Under the pieces are notes generated by a model. That model ran no database searches. It was not told the origin of the DNA and saw nothing but the letters and a program-made list of their open reading frames with translations. A stretch of 11,813 nt of DNA, from the NCBI GenBank assembly GCA_031424795.1, contig JANPIC010000014.1, positions 1 through 11,813 on the forward strand, given 5' to 3'. The position numbers and the translations under genes were made by a program. How positions within the stretch are numbered: position 1 is the stretch's first letter; every line of letters starts with the position of its first letter. The stretch is from Aalborgiella sp031424795 (GTDB lineage: Bacteria > Pseudomonadota > Gammaproteobacteria > Burkholderiales > Burkholderiaceae_C). Of this stretch, positions 6,998-11,813 are shown in pieces.

Positions 6998-7930
6998 ATG
7001 CAAAGACGACAATTATTAAGCTCAGCTACACTGATTTCTCCCCTACTGGCGTCAGCTTTGAGTCAGTTCACAACCCATGCGAACGCAGCCACCACGACAA
7101 AATTGAAACACCCTATGAAAACCCTCAAAAGCTCCCCCAAAATGCCCGTTCTCTTCATAGGCCACGGCAGCCCGATGAATGCGATTGAAGACAACGCCTA
7201 CCGCCGCAGCTGGCAAGCTTTGGGCAAAGAATTCGGCGAAGGCAAAAAATATCCCACACCCAGCCTGATTTTGTGCATCTCCGCGCATTGGATCACCCGT
7301 GGCTGGTGGCTTACCGGTATGCAAAACCCGAAGACGATTCACGATTTTGGCGGTTTCCCGCAAGAGCTCTTTGCCCAGCAATACCCCGCACCGGGTGCGC
7401 CTGCGGTGGCTGAGGAGCTGAGCAAACAACTCGTGTCACCTATTCCCAAAGGCTTCGTCGGCGTCGATATGGACAAATGGGGCTTGGACCACGGCACTTG
7501 GTCCGTCCTGAAACCCATGTTCCCCAACGCCAACATCCCCGTCATGCAACTCAGCATGGACTACAGTCGCGCCCCCGTCGAGCATTACATGCTAGGCCAG
7601 CAGCTGCGTGAGTTGCGCAACCAAGGCGTGCTCATTGTCGGCAGCGGCAACATCGTGCACAACCTGCGCATGATCACCAACGGCAAGCCTCACGACTGGA
7701 ACATCGAGTTTGACGCTTGGACGGCTGCGCAAATGGCGGATAGAAATTACGACGAACTCGCCAATTTCCAAAAACTAGGCAACCTAGCCACCATGGCGCA
7801 CCCGACTTATGACCACTACCTGCCGCTGCTCTATTCAGCCGGCGCGGTGGACAGCAAGGACAACATCACCACGTTCAACGACAGTTTGACGATGGGGTCG
7901 ATATCGATGCGGTCTGTGATTTGGAGTTGA
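6998..7930 (+). CDS. ygiD: Class III extradiol (LigB/YgiD, DODA-type) dioxygenase with a possible Tat leader
   Basis: 310 residues. The catalytic domain starts near residue 49 (MPVLFIGHGSPMNAI) and matches the 4,5-DOPA-extradiol-dioxygenase-like group of LigB proteins, which open aromatic diols using a non-haem metal. Candidate metal or catalytic residues are H56 (FIGHGSP), H97 (SAHW), H165 (LDHGTWSVL) and H268 (AHPTYDHYLPL). With the ATG at 6998 there is a leader with twin arginines (MQRRQLLSS), a hydrophobic stretch and THANA before ATTTK, which reads like a Tat signal with an AxA-like cleavage site. An in-frame ATG at 7115 (MKTLKSSPK) would give the usual cytosolic form. Neither start has a strong ribosome site. 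The physiological substrate is unknown. It stands alone, divergent from phaZ. Confidence 0.9.
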   Translation: MQRRQLLSSATLISPLLASALSQFTTHANAATTTKLKHPMKTLKSSPKMPVLFIGHGSPMNAIEDNAYRRSWQALGKEFGEGKKYPTPSLILCISAHWITRGWWLTGMQNPKTIHDFGGFPQELFAQQYPAPGAPAVAEELSKQLVSPIPKGFVGVDMDKWGLDHGTWSVLKPMFPNANIPVMQLSMDYSRAPVEHYMLGQQLRELRNQGVLIVGSGNIVHNLRMITNGKPHDWNIEFDAWTAAQMADRNYDELANFQKLGNLATMAHPTYDHYLPLLYSAGAVDSKDNITTFNDSLTMGSISMRSVIWS

Positions 7931-7949
7931 TTTAATGACATTTAGTGCT

Positions 7950-7987
7950 TAATCTTGCATGCATCGCAAATGCAATGCATAATCTTG
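7950..7987 (+). promoter_or_regulatory. Promoter with overlapping operator repeats for the toxin-antitoxin pair
   Basis: TTGCAT (7955-7960) and CATAAT (7978-7983) are 17 bp apart, a good sigma-70 pair. The same bases form an inverted repeat TTGCAT/ATGCAA (7955-7960, 7970-7975). There is also an 8-bp direct repeat TAATCTTG (7950-7957, 7980-7987) spaced 30 bp, about three helical turns. The repeats suit autorepression by the antitoxin or the toxin-antitoxin complex. Transcription would begin about 25 nt before the ATG at 8016. Confidence 0.6.
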
Positions 7988-8015
7988 GTGTCATCAATTA
8001 CAAAGCTACACGCCT

Positions 8016-8300
8016 ATGAAAACCGCCACTTTGCCCTCTTTACGTGTTGCTCCTGCACTAAGAAGCGCTGCTGAAAGCGTCTTGCAAGCGGGCGAATCAT
8101 TGTCAAGTTTTGTTGAACAAGCCGTTCGAGCTAGTGTGGCTGAGCGGCAAATGCAGCATGAGTTTGTGATGCGCGGCTTAGCGTCTCGGGACGCCGCTCG
8201 GACTTCAGGCGTGTATTTTTCTTCAGGCAGCGTGCTACAGTCCTTGGAGCAAAAGCTGTCGAAAGCAGAGGCTTTAGCCGCAGCAAAGTTGAATAAGTGA
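8016..8300 (+). CDS. Antitoxin, YlcI/YnfO-like, of a type II toxin-antitoxin pair
   Basis: 94 residues. The N-terminus (TATLPSLRVAPALRSAAESVL, then SLSSFVEQAVRASV) reads as a short beta strand followed by two helices, the ribbon-helix-helix layout of DNA-binding antitoxins. RGLASRDAARTSG and a C-terminal helix (VLQSLEQKLSKAEALAA) would contact the toxin. The stop is 7 nt before the toxin start, the usual antitoxin-first order. The operator-like repeats upstream are the likely binding site. The family name is from recollection of similar annotated proteins beside ParE toxins; pairing with the toxin is strongly supported by layout. Confidence 0.82.
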   Translation: MKTATLPSLRVAPALRSAAESVLQAGESLSSFVEQAVRASVAERQMQHEFVMRGLASRDAARTSGVYFSSGSVLQSLEQKLSKAEALAAAKLNK

Positions 8301-8307
8301 CCTTAGC

Positions 8308-8619
8308 GTGACTTACCAAGTTCGCTACACGGCTGCGGCTGAAGATGATTTACAGCGTTTGTTTGATTTTTTGTTGGAGCACGATATTGCAACGGCGCGC
8401 CGCGCATTGGCAGCCATCAGAAAAAGTATGGAGTTGCTAGAAAACTTTCCTTTTGCCTGTCGCAAAGCACAAACTGGTCAAATTCCAAACAGTCCGTTCT
8501 TACGTGAATTGGTTATTTCGTTCGGCGCTTCGGGCTATGTTGCTTTGTTTGAAATTGAAAACGATACCGTAGTTACCGTCTTGGCAGTTCGTCATCAGCG
8601 TGAAAGCGATTACCATTAA
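8308..8619 (+). CDS. ParE/RelE-family toxin
   Basis: 103 residues with the ParE fold pattern: YQVRYTAAAEDDLQRLFDFLLE (strand, then helices), then LRELVISFGASGYVALFEIENDTVVTVLAVRHQRE, where the basic end of the last strand is typical. ParE members inhibit DNA gyrase and RelE members cut mRNA at the ribosome. The chain of RELVI and VLAVRHQRE looks more like ParE. The start is a GTG at 8308, 7 nt after the antitoxin stop, giving V/M-T-Y-Q; no ATG fits. No frameshift or truncation is seen, so the pair looks intact. Confidence 0.88.
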   Translation: MTYQVRYTAAAEDDLQRLFDFLLEHDIATARRALAAIRKSMELLENFPFACRKAQTGQIPNSPFLRELVISFGASGYVALFEIENDTVVTVLAVRHQRESDYH

Positions 8620-8652
8620 CGCCATTGTTCAGTCAAATTTACTATATATTTT

Positions 8653-8684
8653 ATAGCTGCTAAGGCAATAAATACGCTAGCTAG
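8653..8684 (+). repeat. Dispersed repeat, copy 1 (intergenic)
   Basis: A 32-bp unit beginning ATAGCTGCT, with the invariant core AGGCAATAAATACGC, ending CTAG. It differs from copy 2 at 4 of 32 bases. It lies between the toxin gene and the ligase gene, in an AT-rich gap of about 95 nt. Confidence 0.85.
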
Positions 8685-8715
8685 ATTCATATTTACCCCT
8701 CTTTCTTTGATTTTT

Positions 8716-9588
8716 ATGCCTCCATTCAATATCCAGCGCCGTTCTTTCAGTATTCGTCTACTGACACTCTTAGCAAGCTCCGGTTTCGCAGTCAACGCCT
8801 TTGCCAAAACCAACGCCGCAGACAACGTATTGCTCGCCAAAACCGCTCCCTCTAGCATCGACCCTGCTGGCTATTTGGTCAGTGAAAAGCTGGACGGCGT
8901 GCGGGCGCTGTGGGATGGCAAGGTGTTGCGGTTTCGCAGTGGGCGAACCATCGCTGCGCCGGCTTGGTTTATCGCCAAACTGCCCAAAGAACCGCTGGAT
9001 GGCGAGCTTTGGATAGGGCGTGGGCAGTTTGATGTGCTGTCTGGCACGGTGCGCAAGGTCAAACCGGTGGATGCGGAGTGGCAAAAGGTCAATTACATGG
9101 TGTTTGAGTTGCCAGCTGGCTCTAGCCACTTCAAAGACCGTGCTTTGGCGCTGGAATCGATCATCAACGACACCGCTTGGCCGCAACTACAGGTTATTGA
9201 GCAAACCGATATCGCCAACCGCGCCACACTGCAAGCCAAACTGGACGATGTGGTGCAGGGCGGTGGGGAAGGGCTGATGCTGCATTTGGCTAGTGCGCCA
9301 CTCGTAACGGGTCGTAGTGATGCGCTGCTGAAGCTCAAACCCGTACAAGACGCCGAGGCTACGGTCATTGGCCATATCGCCGGCAAAGGCAAATACGCGG
9401 GTATGTTGGGTGCTTTGGCTGTTAAATCTGCTGATGGGCAGCGGTTTAACTTGGGCACGGGTTTGTCAGATGCACAACGCAAAGCACCCCCCGCCATTGG
9501 CAGCACGGTGACCTATACCTACCGAGACGTCACCCCCAACGGCAAGCCAAGGTTTGCGAGCTTTTTGCGGGTTTATGAATCGCTATAA
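8716..9588 (+). CDS. Exported minimal ATP-dependent DNA ligase (Lig E type)
   Basis: Seals nicks in double-stranded DNA using ATP. 290 residues from the ATG at 8716 (an in-frame TTG at 8707 is less likely). Motif I is SEKLDGVR with Lys58 as the AMP-accepting residue. Further motifs are DGELW (95-99), the VFELP strand (129-133), GGEGLML (182-188, motif IV) and LLKLK (204-208, motif V). An OB-fold part ends in PRFASFLRV. There are no extra domains, as in the smallest bacterial ligases. The leader FNIQRRSFSIRLLTLLASSG followed by FAVNAFA-KT is a signal peptide, with twin arginines (R8, R9) that may make it Tat-dependent. Lig E proteins are reported as periplasmic in Gram-negative bacteria, and a role on incoming or extracellular DNA has been proposed. 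No strong ribosome site is seen. Confidence 0.9.
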   Translation: MPPFNIQRRSFSIRLLTLLASSGFAVNAFAKTNAADNVLLAKTAPSSIDPAGYLVSEKLDGVRALWDGKVLRFRSGRTIAAPAWFIAKLPKEPLDGELWIGRGQFDVLSGTVRKVKPVDAEWQKVNYMVFELPAGSSHFKDRALALESIINDTAWPQLQVIEQTDIANRATLQAKLDDVVQGGGEGLMLHLASAPLVTGRSDALLKLKPVQDAEATVIGHIAGKGKYAGMLGALAVKSADGQRFNLGTGLSDAQRKAPPAIGSTVTYTYRDVTPNGKPRFASFLRVYESL

Positions 9589-9600
9589 ATTGTAGAAAGC

Positions 9601-9649
9601 TTGACATCGGTTTTCGCTTGTTTTATATTTAACTAAAACGTTAATTAAC
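9601..9649 (+). promoter_or_regulatory. Near-consensus promoter and palindromic operator of the arsR-like gene
   Basis: TTGACA (9601-9606, perfect) and TATATT (9624-9629) are separated by 17 bp. Just downstream, near the expected transcription start, is the perfect palindrome GTTAATTAAC (9640-9649), close to AACT/AGTT half-sites. It is a natural site for autorepression by the ArsR protein. The start ATG at 9668 has only a weak ribosome site. Confidence 0.65.
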
Positions 9650-9667
9650 TCAATGAGTAAATAAACC

Positions 9668-10279
9668 ATGTCAGCCAATTCCTCCTCTGAAATCGATGCT
9701 CTAAATGACACCTTGAGTGCCGTATTTTCTGCCTTGTCCGACCCCACACGGCGGGCGATGTTGGCTCGGCTGTCGCAGGGTGAGGCCTCCGTTAACGAGC
9801 TGGCAGCACCGTTCAAGATGAGCCTGCCAGCCGTCTCAAAACACATCAAAGTCTTAGAAAAAGCCGGTCTGCTCACCAAAACCATCAACGCCCAACAGCG
9901 GCCTTGCAAGATTGACGGGGTGCAGCTCAAGCAGGCGGTCGATTGGATTGCTCAGTACAAACAGCTGTGGGAAGGGCGCTTAGACCGCTTGGATGCCTAC
10001 CTCGTGGAGTTACACGCCAGCGAATCCAGCAAAGTAGCGGCAAAATCTACCAAAGTCAAAGCGAAAAAAATTCTAAAAATCACTACAAAAAAAATAGCTG
10101 CTCAGGCAATAAATACGCCGACTAGAGGCAAAAAAGACCTTAAAAAACAGGTAAAAACTGAAAAATCGCCCAAAAAACCTAAATTATCCCCAAAGCAAAC
10201 CGTCAAACCACAGGAGAAAACCAATGACAACAAAGACATCAACCATGACCTTCAACAACAAATTGGATTTGACTTTTGA
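9668..10279 (+). CDS. ArsR/SmtB-family transcriptional regulator with an unusual Lys-rich C-terminal tail
   Basis: 203 residues. Residues about 14-115 are a complete winged helix-turn-helix regulator: ALSDPTRRAMLARLSQGEASV, then the recognition helix MSLPAVSKHIKVLEKAGLL and the wing, ending in LWEGRLDRLDAYLVEL. No metal-binding Cys pair of the ArsR kind is seen, as usual for members paired with SRPBCC proteins. Such regulators normally end near residue 115-120. Here about 85 more residues follow, very Lys-rich (about 22 Lys in residues 121-189), and residues 143-153 are encoded by a dispersed-repeat copy. The last 56 nt overlap the next gene in another frame. The tail may have grown by loss of the ancestral stop into the intergenic spacer. 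Likely target: its own promoter and operon. Confidence 0.9.
   Translation: MSANSSSEIDALNDTLSAVFSALSDPTRRAMLARLSQGEASVNELAAPFKMSLPAVSKHIKVLEKAGLLTKTINAQQRPCKIDGVQLKQAVDWIAQYKQLWEGRLDRLDAYLVELHASESSKVAAKSTKVKAKKILKITTKKIAAQAINTPTRGKKDLKKQVKTEKSPKKPKLSPKQTVKPQEKTNDNKDINHDLQQQIGFDF
10094..10125 (+). repeat. Dispersed repeat, copy 2, inside the arsR-like gene
   Basis: A 32-bp unit matching copy 1 at 28 and copy 3 at 27 of 32 positions. It is flanked by A-rich tracts on both sides (poly-A before, GAGGC then AAAAAA after). In frame it encodes I-A-A-Q-A-I-N-T-P-T-R (residues 143-153), a frame different from that used in rnfB and lysE. Confidence 0.85.
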
Positions 10280-10742
10280 GCGCATTGTCGATGTGCCGCC
10301 GCACCTCGTGTGGCGCGCCTGGACCGAGCCGGAGTTGATGAAGCAGTGGTTTTGCCCACTGCCTTGGAAGACCATCGACGCCGAAGTTGACGTGCGCCCG
10401 GGCGGCATCTTCCGCACCACCATGCAGTCGCCCGAAGGCAAAGAGTACCCAAACACGGGCTGCTACCTGGAAACCGTCAAAAACGAACGCATCGTCTGGA
10501 CCAACGCCATGTTGCCCGGCTTTCGCCCCGCGCCCGTGAATGCGCCCTGCGGCGATGACACAGAGTTCATGTTCACCGCCCAGGTCGAGTTTGAGCCGCA
10601 CGGTGCGGATGGCACCAAATACCGCGCCACCGTTATCCACGCCGACGAAGCGGGCTGCCAAAAACACGCCGCCATGGGGTTTGAAGCAGGCTGGGGCGCG
10701 GCGCTGGACCAGCTGGTCGCGATGGTTAAAAAAGGTATATAA
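10224..10742 (+). CDS. SRPBCC (AHSA1/START-like) domain protein
   Basis: 172 residues of the Bet v 1-like fold of the Aha1/CalC-related group: LDLTFERIVDVPPHLVWRAW, TEPELMKQWFCP, then DVRPGGIFRTTMQSPEGKEYP and the C-terminal helix FEAGWGAALDQLVAMV. These proteins have a deep hydrophobic pocket and are commonly encoded with an ArsR regulator; the ligand or reaction is unknown. A good ribosome site AGGAG (10212-10216) lies 7 nt before the ATG, so this start holds even though it lies within the end of the arsR-like gene. The reading frame is shifted by one relative to that gene. Confidence 0.92.
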   Translation: MTTKTSTMTFNNKLDLTFERIVDVPPHLVWRAWTEPELMKQWFCPLPWKTIDAEVDVRPGGIFRTTMQSPEGKEYPNTGCYLETVKNERIVWTNAMLPGFRPAPVNAPCGDDTEFMFTAQVEFEPHGADGTKYRATVIHADEAGCQKHAAMGFEAGWGAALDQLVAMVKKGI

Positions 10743-10764
10743 ATCAAAATGTTAGGAGCAAAAC

Positions 10765-11169
10765 ATGGCTAAACAAATCTTCGTTAACCTGCCGATTGGC
10801 AATCTGAAAGCTTCCATGGCGTTTTACGATGCCTTGGGTTTCAAAAACAACCCGCACTTCACCAACGACGATGCGGCCTGCATGGTTTACAGCGACACCA
10901 TCTATGTGATGCTGCACAGCCACGGCTCTTGGCGCAGATTCACTCAGCGCCCAATTCCGCCGTCGTCGTCTAGCGAGGTGATGCTGGCTTTGTCCGTGGA
11001 CAGCACCAAAGAAGTTGATACCATGAACGAGATCGCCATGGCCAACGGCGGCACTGCTGACATCAACCCCAAGCAAGACCTGGGCTTCATGTACAGTCGC
11101 GCTTTTACCGACCCAGATGGTCATATTTGGGAGCCGTTCTGGATGGACCCCAAAGCCATCCCTGCCTGA
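10765..11169 (+). CDS. VOC-family (glyoxalase/bleomycin-resistance-like) protein
   Basis: 134 residues. IFVNLPIGNLKASMAFYDALGF at the start and RAFTDPDGHIWEPFWMDP at the end are the two VOC half-modules; the DPDGHIWE end carries the usual Glu ligand. The His normally expected in the first strand is replaced (FVNLPIG), as in many resistance-like or catalytically unclear members. It has a good ribosome site (TAGGAG, about 10753-10758) and starts 22 nt after the SRPBCC stop, so it is co-transcribed. The substrate cannot be told from sequence; a role in handling a reactive small molecule with the SRPBCC protein is conjecture. Confidence 0.9.
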   Translation: MAKQIFVNLPIGNLKASMAFYDALGFKNNPHFTNDDAACMVYSDTIYVMLHSHGSWRRFTQRPIPPSSSSEVMLALSVDSTKEVDTMNEIAMANGGTADINPKQDLGFMYSRAFTDPDGHIWEPFWMDPKAIPA

Positions 11170-11189
11170 AGTAGCGGCCAAAATTTGTT

Positions 11190-11705
11190 GTGACCACCTA
11201 CATTGCCCTTTTACGCGCCGTCAACGTAGGCGGCACTGGCAAATTGCCCATGGCAGACTTGAAAGCCATGTGCTTGGAGTTGGGCTTCACCCAAGTGCAA
11301 ACCTACATCGCCAGCGGCAATGTGGTGTTTCAAAGCGCGCTGTCAGAGTCAAAAGTCAAGGCCGGCCTAGAAGCCAAACTCCAAGCCTACGCCGGCAAAC
11401 CCGTAGGCGTGCACATCCGCACTACGTCTCAAATGCAAGCCGTGCGCGACGGCAACCCATTCCCCCAAGCGGCACCGAATCGCGTGATGGCGATCTTTTT
11501 AGACACGCCCGCAGACAAAGCCACGCTCATTGGCATAACCGGTCAAAAAGACGAGCAAATCGAGCTGGGCCTAAACGAACTTTATGTCCACTACGGTGAA
11601 GGCATGGCGCAAAGCAAGCTCAAAATCCCAGCCGCCAAAACGGGTACGGTGCGGAATATGAATACGGTTGGGAAGCTGGCGGAGATGGCTTTTGCTATAA
11701 AGTAA
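11190..11705 (+). CDS. DUF1697 family protein
   Basis: 171 residues. The family start YIALLRAVNVGGTGKLPMADLK, the YIASGNVVFQS strand and the end AAKTGTVRNMNTVGKLAEMA are all recognisable. The family has no established biochemical function. It is compact and soluble, without signal or membrane segments. The GTG at 11190 is the only start that gives the conserved N-terminus; it is 20 nt after the VOC stop, so it is probably the last gene of the operon. The stop (11703-11705) directly abuts dispersed-repeat copy 3. Confidence 0.9.
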   Translation: MTTYIALLRAVNVGGTGKLPMADLKAMCLELGFTQVQTYIASGNVVFQSALSESKVKAGLEAKLQAYAGKPVGVHIRTTSQMQAVRDGNPFPQAAPNRVMAIFLDTPADKATLIGITGQKDEQIELGLNELYVHYGEGMAQSKLKIPAAKTGTVRNMNTVGKLAEMAFAIK

Positions 11706-11737
11706 ATAGCTGACTAGGCAATAAATACGCCGGCTGG
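11706..11737 (+). repeat. Dispersed repeat, copy 3, immediately after the DUF1697 stop codon
   Basis: A 32-bp unit with ATAGCTG, then the invariant core AGGCAATAAATACGC. It differs from copy 2 at 5 of 32 positions. Its last four bases (CTGG, 11734-11737) also form the outer end of the inverted repeat that follows. Confidence 0.85.
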
Positions 11738-11811
11738 ATGTCAATTTTGATACCTAAAAATCGCTGTCTGAGATTTTACTGAGAAATCCCGACTCTAAAA
11801 TTGACAACCAG
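11734..11811. repeat. Inverted repeat with 15-bp arms at the window edge
   Basis: The arms CTGGATGTCAATTTT (11734-11748) and AAAATTGACAACCAG (11797-11811) are reverse complements at 14 of 15 positions, with 48 bp between. The inner part starts TGTCAATTTT and ends AAAATTGACA, a TG...CA layout like the ends of IS21-type or other mobile elements. Its interior also has CTGAGA twice (11768 and 11779). It could be the end of an insertion sequence that continues outside, a MITE, or an operator region. No coding sequence is seen here. Confidence 0.55.
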
Positions 11812-11813
11812 TG

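Noticed and set aside
8616..8858. 80-codon - strand frame with a hydrophobic end, between the toxin and ligase genes
   Set aside because: It mostly overlaps the ligase leader in antisense. Its hydrophobic end is AT-rich spacer containing the dispersed repeat, and no ribosome site supports it.
9653..9664. Three-codon mini frame (M-S-K-stop) just before the arsR-like start
   Set aside because: It has no ribosome site. Such tiny frames arise easily by chance in AT-rich leaders.
1..11813. CRISPR array, tRNA or rRNA gene
   Set aside because: No regularly spaced repeats, cloverleaf with a CCA-type end or rRNA signature could be found on either strand by eye; the dispersed repeats are kilobases apart, unlike an array.

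Overview
The window looks like chromosomal DNA of a betaproteobacterium, most probably a Comamonadaceae member of the Rhodoferax/Polaromonas/Limnohabitans kind. The basis is gene content and protein flavour: a propionyl-CoA carboxylase alpha subunit with a Burkholderiales-type C-terminus, a Cys-type intracellular PHB depolymerase, a soluble orphan RnfB ferredoxin and an ArsR/SRPBCC/VOC cassette. A short dispersed repeat starting ATAGCTG also resembles repeats I recall from this family. The assignment is from memory and is not proven to genus. No tRNA, rRNA, CRISPR array or complete transposase gene is visible. No gap between genes exceeds about 145 bases.

Layout. (1) 1-2747, + strand: the 3' nine-tenths of the propionyl-CoA carboxylase alpha gene, then a small cupin gene and a VOC gene related to methylmalonyl-CoA epimerase. 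This is a propionyl-CoA/methylmalonyl-CoA block. (2) 2850-3965, +: an isolated periplasmic binding protein of the branched-chain amino acid type. (3) 6854-4001, - strand: a tight three-gene operon phaZ > rnfB > lysE, with gaps of 5 and 2 nt, entered from a divergent intergenic region. That region carries a 23-bp near-perfect palindrome with a TTGCA-G-TGCAA core, a candidate PhaR-type operator. (4) 6998-7930, +: a LigB/YgiD-type dioxygenase with a possible twin-arginine leader. (5) 8016-8619, +: a type II toxin-antitoxin pair (YlcI/YnfO-like antitoxin, ParE-like toxin) behind a promoter overlapped by repeats. (6) 8716-9588, +: a minimal ATP-dependent DNA ligase with an export leader (Lig E type). 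(7) 9668-11705, +: an ArsR regulator, SRPBCC (AHSA1-like) protein, VOC protein and DUF1697 protein, probably one operon behind a near-consensus promoter. (8) 11706-11813: a dispersed repeat followed by a strong inverted repeat running to the window edge.

The most interesting signal is the dispersed repeat. Three clear copies lie on the + strand: two intergenic and one inside the ArsR reading frame. Two more diverged copies lie in the opposite orientation inside rnfB and lysE. Those two are read in the same frame and give the same residue pattern S-x-L-G-N-x4-Y. This suggests a repeat that enters genes in frame and becomes protein sequence. Two proteins here also carry unusual Lys-rich C-terminal tails: PhaZ (Ala-Lys-Pro repeats, about 75 residues) and the ArsR regulator (about 85 residues). 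The ArsR tail includes a repeat copy and its gene overlaps the next gene by 56 nt.
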